64,000 bases of DNA from assembly GCA_934646835.1 (NCBI GenBank), contig CAKUES010000009.1, forward strand, positions 16,949-80,948. The letters are read 5' to 3'. The notes under the pieces are model-generated. The model worked only from the letters and a program-made list of their open reading frames with translations, was not told the DNA's origin and ran no database searches. Source of the DNA: an uncultured Coriobacteriales bacterium. Its GTDB lineage: Bacteria > Actinomycetota > Coriobacteriia > Coriobacteriales > QAMH01. This document shows positions 35,001 to 43,773 of the stretch, in pieces; position 1 is the stretch's first letter; every line of letters begins with the position of its first letter. The position numbers and the translations under genes are program-made.

Positions 35001-35872
35001 CCGAGCCCGGCCTGGCCTCCATTCACCGCCAAAACGGCGCGTACTATTGCACGGTGAGCGCCGATATCGATGATGGTTACAACACGACGCTGCTGGCGCG
35101 CCAGCTTGCGCCCAAACTCGATGCGATGGACGTCCCCAGCGGCTACAGCGTCGAGATCGCAGGCACGGACGAGACCATCGCCGACATGCTCAGGCAGATG
35201 ATGTTGCTTGCAGCTCTTGGCTTCCTGCTGGTCTACCTAGTCATGGTCGCCCAGTTCCAGAGCCTCTTGTCGCCGTTCATCATCATCTTCACGGTACCGC
35301 TGGCCTTCACCGGGGGCTTTATCGCCTTGGCGATCGCGGGCGAGCAGATCTCCATGATGAGCTTGCTCGGCTTCGTAATCTTGATGGGCACCATCGTCAA
35401 CAACGGCATCGTCTTCGTCGACTACGCCAACCGCCTGCGATTGGGCGGCGTTGCCAAGAGGCCCGCCCTCGTTGCAACCGGTCAGGCGCGCATGCGCCCC
35501 ATCCTCATGACGGCGTTGACTACGATTCTGGCGATGGGCGCGATGATCTTCTCGCAGGAGATCGGCGCAGGCATGCAGCGCGGTATGGCGCTTGTTGTGG
35601 CCGGAGGCTTGCTCTACGGCACGTTGATGACGCTCTTTGTCGTCCCGGTCATCTACGACATCTTCTCGCGCAAGCCGCTGCGCCCCATCGACTTGGGTGG
35701 CGACATCGACGACGAGGCGCAAGACGCTGCAGAGGTCATCGAGCGCATAGGTCCGGACGCCGTCGAGACCTACGAGTACGAGTCTGCACGCGATCGCCGT
35801 CGTCGCATCAAGCTGGAGGGCGGCGCGCACGGAAGGCGCGCACTCGGCAGGAAGAAGGACCGAGAGGAGTAG
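32048..35872 (+). CDS. RND-family exporter with large coiled-coil insertion
   Basis: 1274-residue proton-driven exporter with 12 membrane segments in two halves. The N-terminal LLPEFSVPYLAVMT, IGMLVDNGIVVMENIYR, and second-half MGTIVNNGIVFVDYANRLR with SLLSPFIIIFTVPLAFTGG are typical of the AcrB/SwrC type. The first external loop holds an inserted Lys/Gln/Asp/Ala coiled coil (about residues 205-390). No membrane-fusion or TolC-like gene is nearby, and the organism appears monoderm. The substrate could be a lipid, antibiotic or surfactant-like molecule. ATG 32048 follows AAGGGGCC. Confidence 0.9.
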   Translation: MLSRLSVKKPYLVLVAVIISLLLGGVSLSYMKTNLLPEFSVPYLAVMTTDVGASPEQVESDVTDVLEGELSSVSGVKNVSAVSLENCSMIFLEFTDDTDMDSALVKVSAACNTVASQLPDTAGMPTYMEMSMDMMASMYLGVTSDTMDLAQLSDYVDSTVVPSLERQSNVANVAVSGQVANTVTVELDQDKIDLVNDGILGEVNSKLSDAKDQIDQGKNQIKSALAKLDASEAKLKESQKKVDAGQKALDAAKEQAKPGLSQLDTANAMKASYEAQIALLQAKIQAAGAMGDTATVARLQSELAANQAALDALNQQMGGNNTSSAATVLGLVDQQRQLDQAANGISQGLASISSTRSQLKSSQSQLDQSRKTYEENRDSARKSANIDKLLDINTLAQLISAQNMEMPAGYVSDGSDEKWLVKVGENISSVDELKNLVLTKIDGVGKVRLSDVANIVEADNTGESYANLNGKSGIVLSVTKAPTANTGDMSKQVNDQIAKLEADNEGLDIIKVMDQGDYISLYIMMILKTLLLGALLAVVVLALFLRDVKPTLIVAFAIPFSVLFALLVMYFTGLDLNIMTLGAMSLAIGMLVDNGIVVMENIYRLRQQGYAPARAAAQGARQVGGAVVASTLTTVCVFLPMVFTSGTVRQLLVPFALTLSYVLVASLLVALTTVPALASVLFKNMKSRGADQLGRVQTAYGKALSWCLVHKAPVLVLAAVLLGGSIYGAAHTGVVLIPEMSSDQVMLNVEMPEDMKKEDAYKLADKVVSAVASVDGIADVGCVDSNFTASMMTSAADATDNYSGIFILYGMVDEAKVKTEPQMKAVTQACLDATKDLGCTVTSGDSMESMSSMMSSGLSVKVTGEDFDRVLDVADDVMEVVKTVEGYSDVSNGQEDADETLHLVFDKNKLAAMGSTVGQVLQQLSADLKTSATSFTMKDKQGNSIDVNVDDENYDPVDKSNLMSWEFEDQNGDSHKLSSVATLKTEPGLASIHRQNGAYYCTVSADIDDGYNTTLLARQLAPKLDAMDVPSGYSVEIAGTDETIADMLRQMMLLAALGFLLVYLVMVAQFQSLLSPFIIIFTVPLAFTGGFIALAIAGEQISMMSLLGFVILMGTIVNNGIVFVDYANRLRLGGVAKRPALVATGQARMRPILMTALTTILAMGAMIFSQEIGAGMQRGMALVVAGGLLYGTLMTLFVVPVIYDIFSRKPLRPIDLGGDIDDEAQDAAEVIERIGPDAVETYEYESARDRRRRIKLEGGAHGRRALGRKKDREE

Positions 35873-35928
35873 CACTTGCTTGAGTGCGCTACCATGACCT
35901 CTTGTCAGATAACGAGCTAGGAGCTTTC

Positions 35929-37755
35929 ATGGCCTATCTTTTGGGGTGCGAGAACATTCGCCTCGAGTTTCCAACCGTCAAGATCTTCGACTCGCTCACG
36001 CTCGGCGTGAACGAGGGCGACCGCATCGGCATCGTCGGCAAGAACGGCGATGGCAAGTCGTCGCTGCTGCAGGTTTTGAGTGGCTCGTACGAGCCCGACG
36101 ACGGACGCGTCGTCTGCACGAGGGGCGTGCGCGTCGGCTATCTGGGTCAGCGTGACTCCCTCAACGACGATGACGACCTCGTGAAGGCTGTCGTGGGCGA
36201 GCGCCCGGAATACGAGTGGGCAAGCGATGCGCGCATCCGCGGCATCATGGCCGAGCTTTTGGGCGACATCGACCCTGCGGCCAAGATCGGCACGCTCTCC
36301 GGCGGTCAGCGCCGCCGTGCGGACCTTGCGCGCGTGCTCATCGGCGAGTGGGACGTCCTCATGATGGACGAGCCGACCAACCACCTCGACATCGAGGGCA
36401 TCCACTGGCTTGCCGAGCATCTCAAGTACCGCTGGCGTGAGGGCGAGGGCGCGTTGCTTCTCATCACCCACGACCGCTGGTTCCTCGACGAGGTCTGCCT
36501 CGACATGTGGGAGGTCCACGACCGCATCGTCACGCCCTTCGAGGGAGGTTACTCTGCTTATGTGCAACAGCGCGTCGAGCGCGACCGTCAGGAAGCTGTC
36601 GCTGCGGCCAAACGTCGCAACATCCTGCGCAAGGAGCTCGCGTGGTTGGCGCGCCAGCCGCAAGCGCGCGGCACCAAGCCCAAGTTTCGCAAGGACGCCG
36701 CGCTCGAGCTGGTGGCCGACGAGCCGCCCGTGCGCCAGAGCATCGAGCTGCGCCGCAGTGCAGTGAGCCGTCTGGGCAAGAAGGTCATCAACCTCAAGAA
36801 CGCCGGCGTCAGCTTTGGCGAGCGTGAGGTCATCAAGCCCATCGAGTGGAACATCGGCGCGGGCGACCGCATCGGCATACTCGGCGCCAACGGCGTGGGC
36901 AAGACGACGCTGCTCAAACTCATCCAGGGCAAGATTCAGCCGACCTGCGGCCGTGTGGAGATCGGCCAGACCGTGAAGATGGCCGTCTTGGATCAGCAGC
37001 TCAGCGAGCTGACGGAGATCGAGGACGATTTCGTCCGTGTGGTCATCAGCCGCTACAAGACCCGCTACGAGCTCGACGACGGGCGCGAGGTGAGCCCCTC
37101 GCAGCTGCTCCAGGAGCTCGGCTTCGAGTCCGCGCAGCTCAACTGCCCGGTCAAGGACCTCTCCGGCGGCCAGCGCCGCAGGCTGCAGCTGTGCCTCATC
37201 TTGCTCGACCGCCCCAACGTCCTCATCCTCGACGAGCCGGGCAACGACCTCGACACGGACATGCTCGCCCAGGTGGAAAACCTCCTCGACAGCTGGCCGG
37301 GTACGATGCTTCTGGTGAGCCACGATCGCTACCTCACCGAGCGTGTGACCGACGACCAGTACGCACTTGTGGACGGCGAGCTCATGCACATGCCGCGCGG
37401 TGTCGACCAATACCTTGAGATCGTCGAGCAGCGCAAGCGCCAGGCTGCCGCTGCTTCAAGCGGCCCCGTGCAGGCCATCGGCGTCAAGCAGGCCTCCGAC
37501 GACAAGGTCGAGGAGGAGGGCAGCGGCCTGAGCCAAAAGGAGCTGCGCGAGCTTAAGAAGCGCCGCACTTCGACCGAGCGCAAGATGGGAACCCTGCGTT
37601 CCAAGGTCGCCAAGGCGACCGAGGAACTCAACGGCATCGACGGTTTCGACTATGCTGCGCTCATCGAGCAACAGGCCAAGATCGACGAGCTCAAGTCGCA
37701 GCTCTCAGAGCTCGAAGACGAGTGGTTGGAGCTCGAGGAGCTGCTGGGGGAGTAG
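35929..37755 (+). CDS. ABC-F ATPase, Uup-like
   Basis: 608-residue soluble protein with two ABC domains and no membrane segment, as in translation-linked ABC-F factors. Domain 1: GKNGDGKSS, LSGGQRRRADLAR, MMDEPTNHLD. Domain 2: GANGVGKTT, LSGGQRRRLQL, ILDEPGNDLD, where Gly replaces the usual Thr of the DEPTNDLD-type motif. A C-terminal coiled coil (about residues 545-608) fits the Uup subgroup, which is implicated in ribosome or Holliday-junction handling. ATG 35929 follows TAGGAG. Confidence 0.9.
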   Translation: MAYLLGCENIRLEFPTVKIFDSLTLGVNEGDRIGIVGKNGDGKSSLLQVLSGSYEPDDGRVVCTRGVRVGYLGQRDSLNDDDDLVKAVVGERPEYEWASDARIRGIMAELLGDIDPAAKIGTLSGGQRRRADLARVLIGEWDVLMMDEPTNHLDIEGIHWLAEHLKYRWREGEGALLLITHDRWFLDEVCLDMWEVHDRIVTPFEGGYSAYVQQRVERDRQEAVAAAKRRNILRKELAWLARQPQARGTKPKFRKDAALELVADEPPVRQSIELRRSAVSRLGKKVINLKNAGVSFGEREVIKPIEWNIGAGDRIGILGANGVGKTTLLKLIQGKIQPTCGRVEIGQTVKMAVLDQQLSELTEIEDDFVRVVISRYKTRYELDDGREVSPSQLLQELGFESAQLNCPVKDLSGGQRRRLQLCLILLDRPNVLILDEPGNDLDTDMLAQVENLLDSWPGTMLLVSHDRYLTERVTDDQYALVDGELMHMPRGVDQYLEIVEQRKRQAAAASSGPVQAIGVKQASDDKVEEEGSGLSQKELRELKKRRTSTERKMGTLRSKVAKATEELNGIDGFDYAALIEQQAKIDELKSQLSELEDEWLELEELLGE

Positions 37756-37769
37756 TTTTTTGGAGACTA

Positions 37770-37802
37770 AGCGCACATAAGGGCAGGGCTCTTATGTGCG
37801 CT
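37770..37802 (+). terminator. hairpin after the ABC-F gene
   Basis: Perfect 12-bp stem AGCGCACATAAG / CTTATGTGCGCT with a 9-base loop; weak T-richness follows. Confidence 0.75.
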
Positions 37803-37913
37803 CTCTTCATAAGTTCTACAAAAGTTAGTGATAACCTCAACCAATCTGTGTAGAGGATTGACAGGATTCCTGTGTCTTCTCACATGTCCTGATCCCGACC
37901 AAATGGGGGACTT

Positions 37914-39335
37914 TTGGCAAGCCATTACCATGATCAAAGCGGCCGCCGCCCCGAGCGTTCGAATCGTTACAAGAGGCTCTCTTACGGCGATGCGAACCGC
38001 ACCGCACGCCGCGGGAAGCACAGCATCGGCTCCCCGAGCGACGTTAACGGCGACAGTGGGAACCTGTACGGGGACTCCTACCGCAGCGGTTCTTCTTATG
38101 ACCGCGGCTCTTCTTCTTACGGCAGGGGCAGCCGTGACAGCTATTCTCGCGATGACTACGCCTACTCGCAGCGTCCTTACGACAGTGGCTCCTTTGACAG
38201 CTCGACAAGCGGCCGCCACGCCAGGGTTCGCGATGCCCAGGTGAGCGACGAGGCTCGCGAGTATTCGCGCTCTGCCATGGGTAGCCGCTACACGGACGCT
38301 CACAAGCCCAGGCGCAAGAAGAAGATCGGCCTGATCGTCGCCATCGTCTTGGTGGTTATCCTCGCGGCTGCCGGCGTTGCCGGTGCCGCATGGTACATGC
38401 ACGTCACGGGCAACCTCGCTGGTGACAAGGACATCAAGATGACCGAGGAAGCCGTCTCTGGCGAGCCGTATTACGTGCTCTTGCTCGGAGGTGACTCGCG
38501 TGCGGACTCCAAGGAGGACAACCGCACGGACTCCATCATGGTCGCGCGCGTCGACGAGGCCAAGAAGAGTGTCAGTATCCTCTCCGTACCGCGTGACCTG
38601 CGCGTCAACATCGACGGCCACGGTATGTGCAAGATCAACTCCGCAATCGAGTACGGCGGCTACGACGGCGTGATCAACGAGGTCAACCAAGTCCTCGGCA
38701 TCAAGATCAACTACTACGCCTTCATCTACTTCAGCGGCTTTAAAGATCTGGTCGACCAGCTCGGTGGCGTTACCGTCGACGTCCCGGAGGGAACCTACTA
38801 CCACGGCACTTGGGTACCTTCTGGTGAGAATGTCCAAATCGACGGCACCGAGGCGCTCGTGCTTGCTCGCTGCCGCCACGGCAACCCGCCCGACCAAGGC
38901 GCCTACGCCATGGGCGACTACCAGCGCACGCTCAACCAGCGCAACCTGATCAAGGCCATCGCCAAGAAGATTCTCAAGCAGGATGCGACCCAGTACCCTG
39001 CTCTCATCGCGAGCTTGTCGGAGTGCGTCGAGACCAACATGAGCGTTTCCAAGCTCGTCAGCGCTGCGACCAACATGAAGGGCTTCGACACCGACAGCAT
39101 GCAGACATGCCAGCTTCCGGTGTGCGGTGACGTCATCGGCGGTGCCTGGTATGCGGCGATGTACGAGGACGTTTTCCAAGTCATGCGCGACAACTTCGTC
39201 AACGGACGCGATCCCATGAAGGGCCTTGACGGCTTCAACATGGAAAACAATGACAACGATTTGACATCATATTGCACAGATGGCGAGCTTTACGCCTACA
39301 CTTCGTACGCAGACATGTACGGAAGCTTCCAGTAA
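37914..39335 (+). CDS. LytR-CpsA-Psr (LCP) family cell-wall glycopolymer transferase
   Basis: 473-residue enzyme that attaches wall teichoic-acid-like or capsular polymers to peptidoglycan. A long cytoplasmic low-complexity Ser/Tyr/Gly/Arg-rich segment (1-135) precedes one membrane anchor (about 137-162) and the LCP domain: LLLGGDSRADSKEDNRTDSIMVARVD, SVPRDLRVNIDG, KINSAIEYGG and the conserved Arg in YQRTLNQRNLI. TTG 37914 has GGGGGA upstream but is not certain; a shorter start near 38278 is possible. The gene ends in a strong terminator before clpX. Confidence 0.88.
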   Translation: MASHYHDQSGRRPERSNRYKRLSYGDANRTARRGKHSIGSPSDVNGDSGNLYGDSYRSGSSYDRGSSSYGRGSRDSYSRDDYAYSQRPYDSGSFDSSTSGRHARVRDAQVSDEAREYSRSAMGSRYTDAHKPRRKKKIGLIVAIVLVVILAAAGVAGAAWYMHVTGNLAGDKDIKMTEEAVSGEPYYVLLLGGDSRADSKEDNRTDSIMVARVDEAKKSVSILSVPRDLRVNIDGHGMCKINSAIEYGGYDGVINEVNQVLGIKINYYAFIYFSGFKDLVDQLGGVTVDVPEGTYYHGTWVPSGENVQIDGTEALVLARCRHGNPPDQGAYAMGDYQRTLNQRNLIKAIAKKILKQDATQYPALIASLSECVETNMSVSKLVSAATNMKGFDTDSMQTCQLPVCGDVIGGAWYAAMYEDVFQVMRDNFVNGRDPMKGLDGFNMENNDNDLTSYCTDGELYAYTSYADMYGSFQ

Positions 39336-39340
39336 AGCGA

Positions 39341-39372
39341 GAGGGGCGGCCTGCGGGTCGCCCCTCTTTTTA
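39341..39372 (+). terminator. rho-independent terminator between the LCP gene and clpX
   Basis: GAGGGGCG / CGCCCCTC stem followed by five T residues. Confidence 0.9.
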
Positions 39373-39392
39373 GGTACCTGAAAGAGAACAAG

Positions 39393-40997
39393 ATGGCTGA
39401 GAACAACAACAACCACGAAGAGCGCTGCCAGCTGTGCGGCAAGGTCACAGACGATCCGAGCAGCATGGTTCACTTCCCTCCCAACCTGGTGATCTGCCCG
39501 GATTGCCTGGACAAGGAGATGAAGAAGATGAACGACATGTTCTCCAACTTCGATCCTTCCGTGCTCATGGGTGCGATGCCCGGCTTTGGCGCCCAGCAGC
39601 CTGCGCCTGCAGACGACAAGCCCAAGCAGGAGCCTGCAGCCGCGCAACCGGCGCAGGACAAGCCCGCTGCAGCCCAGGATGAGAAAGCCGGCGAGATCGA
39701 GGTCGTCGAGGGCGAGGCCGTCGACAAGGACGGCGAGCTGGAAGACGGCGGTAAGGACGGCGAGAGTGGTCCGCAGGGCGGCTTCTTCAACACACCGTGG
39801 GGCAACATCGGCATCTTCGGTGGTGGCGGCAACGGCGGCGTTTCCTTGGGTAGCATCTTTGGCAACGGCGAGCCCGAGCGCCCCAAGCGCGACCCCAACG
39901 AGCCCCTGATGGCCCCCGTGCCCCTGCCGCACGAGCTCAAGGCCAAACTTGACGAGTACGTCGTCGGCCAGGACCAGGCCAAGAAGATTGTCTCCGTCAG
40001 TACCTACAACCACTACAAGCGTGCCACGGCGGGCAAGGATGCAGACGTCGAGATAGAGAAGTCCAACATCCTCATGCTCGGTCCCACGGGCACGGGCAAG
40101 ACCTATCTCATCAAGACGCTTGCCAAGGTCCTCGACGTGCCCCTGGCCATCGCAGACGCGACGAGCCTCACGCAGGCCGGCTACGTGGGCGATGACATCG
40201 AGAGCATCATCACCAAGCTCATCACCGCAGCTGACGGAGACGTCGAGCGCGCGGAGCTGGGCATCGTCTACATCGACGAGATCGACAAGATCGCCAAGAA
40301 GAACATGGGCGAAGGCAACACCGGCGGCCGCGACATCGGCGGCGAGAGCGTCCAGCAGGGCTTGCTCAAGCTGCTCGAGGGCACCAAGGTCGAGGTTCCG
40401 CTGGGCGGCGGCATGAAGGGTCCCTTCAGCCAGAGCGCCATGGTCGATACGAGCAATATCCTCTTCATCTGCGGCGGCGCCTTCCCCGGCCTGGACGACA
40501 TTATCGCTAAGCGCCTCAACAAGAAGACGGGCGTGGGCTTCAACAGCGGCGTCAAGGTCAAGCTCGAGGATGATCGCGACATCATGAAGAAGGTCACGGT
40601 TGAGGACCTCAAGCACTACGGCCTCATCCCCGAGTTCCTCGGACGTCTGCCTATCATCAGCGTCATGGAGGCGCTGACGGAGGACATGCTCTACGACATC
40701 CTCACCAAGCCGCACAACGCACTGGTCAAGCAGTACCAGGCGCTGCTCAAGTTCGACGACGTCGAGCTCGAGTTCGACGAGAGCGCGTTGGAGTACATCG
40801 CCAAGGAGGCCATGAAGCAGGAGACCGGTGCCCGTGCCCTGCGCGCGATTATCGAGAAGTTCATGCTCGACATCATGTTCGAGGTTCCCAAGGACCATCT
40901 CATCGGCAAGGTCGTCATCACGGGTGACTATATCCAGGGCAAGGGTGCGCCGATCATCTCCCTGCGTAATGAGGCAGCGCTGCCGGCAGGAGAGTAG
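39393..40997 (+). CDS. clpX: ClpX ATPase subunit with long insert after the zinc domain
   Basis: 534-residue AAA+ unfoldase that feeds substrates to ClpP. The zinc-binding domain has Cys12, Cys15, Cys35 and Cys38. Walker A GPTGTGKTY lies near residue 232, with GYVGDD, a Walker B YIDEIDK and the GLIPEFLGRLP sensor region downstream. Between them is an extra low-complexity segment (about residues 60-160) rich in Pro/Ala/Gln/Asp, then a Gly/Phe/Asn-rich stretch; typical ClpX is about 110 residues shorter. clpP is not adjacent. ATG 39393 follows GAAAGAGA. Confidence 0.94.
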   Translation: MAENNNNHEERCQLCGKVTDDPSSMVHFPPNLVICPDCLDKEMKKMNDMFSNFDPSVLMGAMPGFGAQQPAPADDKPKQEPAAAQPAQDKPAAAQDEKAGEIEVVEGEAVDKDGELEDGGKDGESGPQGGFFNTPWGNIGIFGGGGNGGVSLGSIFGNGEPERPKRDPNEPLMAPVPLPHELKAKLDEYVVGQDQAKKIVSVSTYNHYKRATAGKDADVEIEKSNILMLGPTGTGKTYLIKTLAKVLDVPLAIADATSLTQAGYVGDDIESIITKLITAADGDVERAELGIVYIDEIDKIAKKNMGEGNTGGRDIGGESVQQGLLKLLEGTKVEVPLGGGMKGPFSQSAMVDTSNILFICGGAFPGLDDIIAKRLNKKTGVGFNSGVKVKLEDDRDIMKKVTVEDLKHYGLIPEFLGRLPIISVMEALTEDMLYDILTKPHNALVKQYQALLKFDDVELEFDESALEYIAKEAMKQETGARALRAIIEKFMLDIMFEVPKDHLIGKVVITGDYIQGKGAPIISLRNEAALPAGE

Positions 40998-41004
40998 CTC
41001 TTAG

Positions 41005-41118
41005 GAAAACACTGATCAAGGCGAATGCCTGCTGCATGCGATTGACAAAAGCCTTGGGTCACGTAAGGGAGGGACCGAAGTCCCTCCCCATAAACCCTGC
41101 ATTAATCAACGCTTCGCT
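41005..41118. repeat. MITE-like element with imperfect terminal inverted repeats
   Basis: The left end GGAAAACACTGATCAAGGC and the reverse complement of the right end share 12 of 19 positions. The middle carries the GGGAGGGAC-CGAA-GTCCCTCCC hairpin (41067-41088). The inner TGCCTGCTGCATGCGATTG block recurs at about 57020 and, shortened, at 54207. It lies between clpX and tRNA-Lys. Confidence 0.75.
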
Positions 41119-41127
41119 AGATTGCCT

Positions 41128-41156
41128 CTGTCAAGAATATCTTGTCGTGGTACAAT
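41128..41156 (+). promoter_or_regulatory. promoter of tRNA-Lys(TTT)
   Basis: CTGTCA, 17 bases, TACAAT; the tRNA begins 13 bases later. Confidence 0.65.
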
Positions 41157-41168
41157 AACTCTTCGCGT

Positions 41169-41244
41169 GGGCCCTTAGCTCAGTCGGCAGAGCAGAGGAC
41201 TTTTAATCCTAAGGTCATGGGTTCGAGCCCCATAGGGCCCACCA
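41169..41244 (+). tRNA. tRNA-Lys (TTT)
   Basis: Acceptor GGGCCCT / AGGGCCC, anticodon loop CTTTTAA (anticodon TTT), T arm ATGGG-TTCGAGC-CCCAT, encoded CCA. It has its own promoter and is the second lysine isoacceptor in the window. Confidence 0.96.
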
Positions 41245-41466
41245 CTTAAAGCCGCAGCTTGGCGGTGCTATTTCAAAAGGAAGTCCGCATGGTCATCAAA
41301 AAGCCGTGCGGACTTTTGCGTTTCTCTGCCCTTTGTCTCTGACTTAAAGTCGCTTTTTTGTCGCCTGCCATGCGGTTTGGCAGTGTCTGTCGGCCCAGTT
41401 CGGTCGAAAACATCCATTACATGCGGTATCCTACGGGGACTGTCTTCTAATCTGAAAGGCCCTTCG

Positions 41467-42879
41467 ATGGCTGATACCACCAAACACAGCGGCGAGCGCG
41501 AGCGCTTTGCCTCCCGCCTCGGCTTTATTCTCATCAGCGCCGGCTGCGCGGTCGGACTCGGCAACGTGTGGCGCTTCCCCTATATCACCGGCGAGTACGG
41601 TGGAGCGGCCTTCGTGGTCATGTACCTCGTCTTCCTTGCGATCTTCACCTTGCCCATCCTCGTGATGGAGTTTGCCGTTGGCCGCGCCTCCCAGAAGAGC
41701 ACGGCACGAGCGTTCGACGTGCTCGAGCCTGCGGGCACCAAGTGGCACACCTTCAAGTGGGTGACGCTCGTTGGCGCCTACCTGCTGATGATGTTCTACA
41801 CGACCGTCGCGGGCTGGATGCTCGCCTTCACGGTCAAGAGCGCCCAGGGCGTCTTTGTCGGCGCCACGAGCGAGCAGGTCTCCCAGGTGTTTGCCAACCT
41901 CACGGCCAATCCTGTCGAGATGCTCGCCTATATGGCGCTTGTCGTCATCATCGGCCTGCTGTGCACGAGCGCCGGCTTGCAGAAGGGTGTTGAGCGCGTG
42001 ACCAAGGTCATGATGAGCGCGCTGTTTGTCATCCTCATCATCCTCGTCGTGCGCGCGGTCACGCTTCCCGGCGCAGGGGAGGGTCTCGCCTTTTACCTGA
42101 TCCCGGACTTCTCTGCGATCTTTGGGCACGGCTTTAGCGGCGCGACGGAGGCGATCTACGCGGCCATGGGCCAGGCCTTCTTCACCATGTCCGTCGGCAT
42201 GGGCTCCATGGAGATCTTTGGCAGCTACATCGGCAAGGATCGCAGCCTCCCCGGTGAGGCCGTGCGCGTCGCCGGTATCGATACCATGGTCGCCATCATG
42301 GCCGGCCTCATTATTTTCCCCGCCTGCTTCGCCTTTGGCGTCGAGCCTGGTGCGGGCCCCTCGCTCGTCTTCATCACCCTGCCTAGTGTCTTCGAGCTCA
42401 TGCCTGCGGGTCAGATTTGGTGCACGCTGTTCTTCCTCTTCATGAGCTTTGCAGCGCTCTCCACGGTCATCGCCGTGTTCGAAAGCATCATGAGCTTCTC
42501 CATGGACCTCTTCCACGTCTCCCGCAAGAAGGCGTGCGCGGTCAACGGCACGCTCATCTTCCTCTTGAGCCTGCCCTGCCTGCTGGGCTTCAACGTGCTC
42601 TCCGACGTGGTCGTCCCCGGTATCGGCGACATCCAAAGCGTCGAGGACTTCATCGTCTCCAACAACATTCTGCCTGCCGGCGGTCTGGTCTTCTTGCTCT
42701 TCTGCACGTTGAAGAAGGGCTGGGGCTTCGACAACTTCATCAAGGAGGCTGACGAGGGCAAGGGCCTCAAGTTCCCTCGCTGGATCAAGCCCTATATCTG
42801 CTATGTCCTGCCCGTCCTTATCGTCGTCGTCCTCATTAACGGCTGGATTCCCGTTATCCAGGCTTGGATCGGAGCGTAA
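41467..42879 (+). CDS. sodium:neurotransmitter symporter (SNF/NSS) family transporter
   Basis: 470-residue Na+-coupled amino-acid-type importer with about 11-12 membrane segments. The N-terminal GCAVGLGNVWRFPYITGEYGG is diagnostic of bacterial NSS proteins of the LeuT/TnaT group. An aromatic or branched-chain amino acid substrate is likely, but it cannot be settled from sequence alone. ATG 41467 has AAAGG upstream; the longer frame to 41377 is not supported. A TATCCT -10-like block (about 41428) resembles that upstream of 21321. The DUF554 gene follows four bases after the stop, so they form an operon. Confidence 0.9.
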   Translation: MADTTKHSGERERFASRLGFILISAGCAVGLGNVWRFPYITGEYGGAAFVVMYLVFLAIFTLPILVMEFAVGRASQKSTARAFDVLEPAGTKWHTFKWVTLVGAYLLMMFYTTVAGWMLAFTVKSAQGVFVGATSEQVSQVFANLTANPVEMLAYMALVVIIGLLCTSAGLQKGVERVTKVMMSALFVILIILVVRAVTLPGAGEGLAFYLIPDFSAIFGHGFSGATEAIYAAMGQAFFTMSVGMGSMEIFGSYIGKDRSLPGEAVRVAGIDTMVAIMAGLIIFPACFAFGVEPGAGPSLVFITLPSVFELMPAGQIWCTLFFLFMSFAALSTVIAVFESIMSFSMDLFHVSRKKACAVNGTLIFLLSLPCLLGFNVLSDVVVPGIGDIQSVEDFIVSNNILPAGGLVFLLFCTLKKGWGFDNFIKEADEGKGLKFPRWIKPYICYVLPVLIVVVLINGWIPVIQAWIGA

Positions 42880-42883
42880 GCCG

Positions 42884-43597
42884 ATGATCGGAACCATCGT
42901 CAATGCCGGCTGCATTCTCGTCGGGAGCCTTGTCGGTGGAACCCTCAAGAAGGTGATGAGCGATCGCTTGAACGAGGCGCTCTACGCTGCCATGGGCTTG
43001 GCTGCCCTGGTGCTTGGTGCCCAGTCGGCCATCAGCAACATGCCCAACTCGAGCTATCCTGTGCTCTTCATCTTCAGCTTGGCGGCTGGCGGTGCTGTCG
43101 GCACCGCCCTCAAGCTCAACGAACGTGTTGAGAAAGCCTCCTCTAAGGACGAGGATTCAGTCAGCAGAGAGGCTTCAGGCGCGAAGAGCCGTTTGGCCGA
43201 AGGCCTTGTGACGGGCTGCTTACTCTTCTGCATCGGCACCCTGTCGATACTCGGGCCTGTTCAAAGCGCGCTGCAAGGCGACAACACCTATCTCTTCACC
43301 AACGCCATGCTCGACCTCGTCACCTCTGCGGTGCTTGCGTCGACGTATGGAGTCGGCATGGCATTTGCGGCACCGGTCCTCTTCCTCTGGCAAGGTGCTA
43401 TTTACTGTCTGACCTTATTGGTTGGCGATTTTATTACCACTTCGATGATGACAGAGCTTTCTGTGGTGGGAGGCTGCCTCATCATGATGTCGGGTTTTGG
43501 GATTTTGGGCCTCAAGGACTTCAAGACGCTCAATTTCCTTCCCGCGCTTCTAATCCCTGTGCTCTGGTGCCTGCTCGCACCCTATCTGGGTATGTAA
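42884..43597 (+). CDS. DUF554 membrane protein
   Basis: 237-residue integral membrane protein. The opening MIGTIVNAGCILVGSLVGG, SAGGAVGTAL and the ILGPVQSALQGD segment are hallmarks of the DUF554 (YdfK/YqgA-like) family, whose function is unknown. About seven hydrophobic segments. It lies four bases after the SNF stop with GGAG near its start, so it is translationally linked to the transporter. This pairing hints at a shared role such as ion balance, but that is speculation. Confidence 0.88.
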   Translation: MIGTIVNAGCILVGSLVGGTLKKVMSDRLNEALYAAMGLAALVLGAQSAISNMPNSSYPVLFIFSLAAGGAVGTALKLNERVEKASSKDEDSVSREASGAKSRLAEGLVTGCLLFCIGTLSILGPVQSALQGDNTYLFTNAMLDLVTSAVLASTYGVGMAFAAPVLFLWQGAIYCLTLLVGDFITTSMMTELSVVGGCLIMMSGFGILGLKDFKTLNFLPALLIPVLWCLLAPYLGM

Positions 43598-43773
43598 TCT
43601 ACGCCATACTAATGCAATATCGATAAGACCAGATGTCCTATCACGTCCTGTGCGGCGCCGTTTGCCCACGTTAAACGGTGTGGCAATCTCCTAGAAAAGC
43701 GCTCTGCCTATAATCCACAGCTAATATTCGGCCAAGTCTCGAGACGGGGCTTGCAGGTGGTTGGGAGAAGATC

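Noticed and set aside
41005..41118. Insertion sequence at this site
   Set aside because: The element is about 115 bp and encodes nothing; it is better described as MITE-like.
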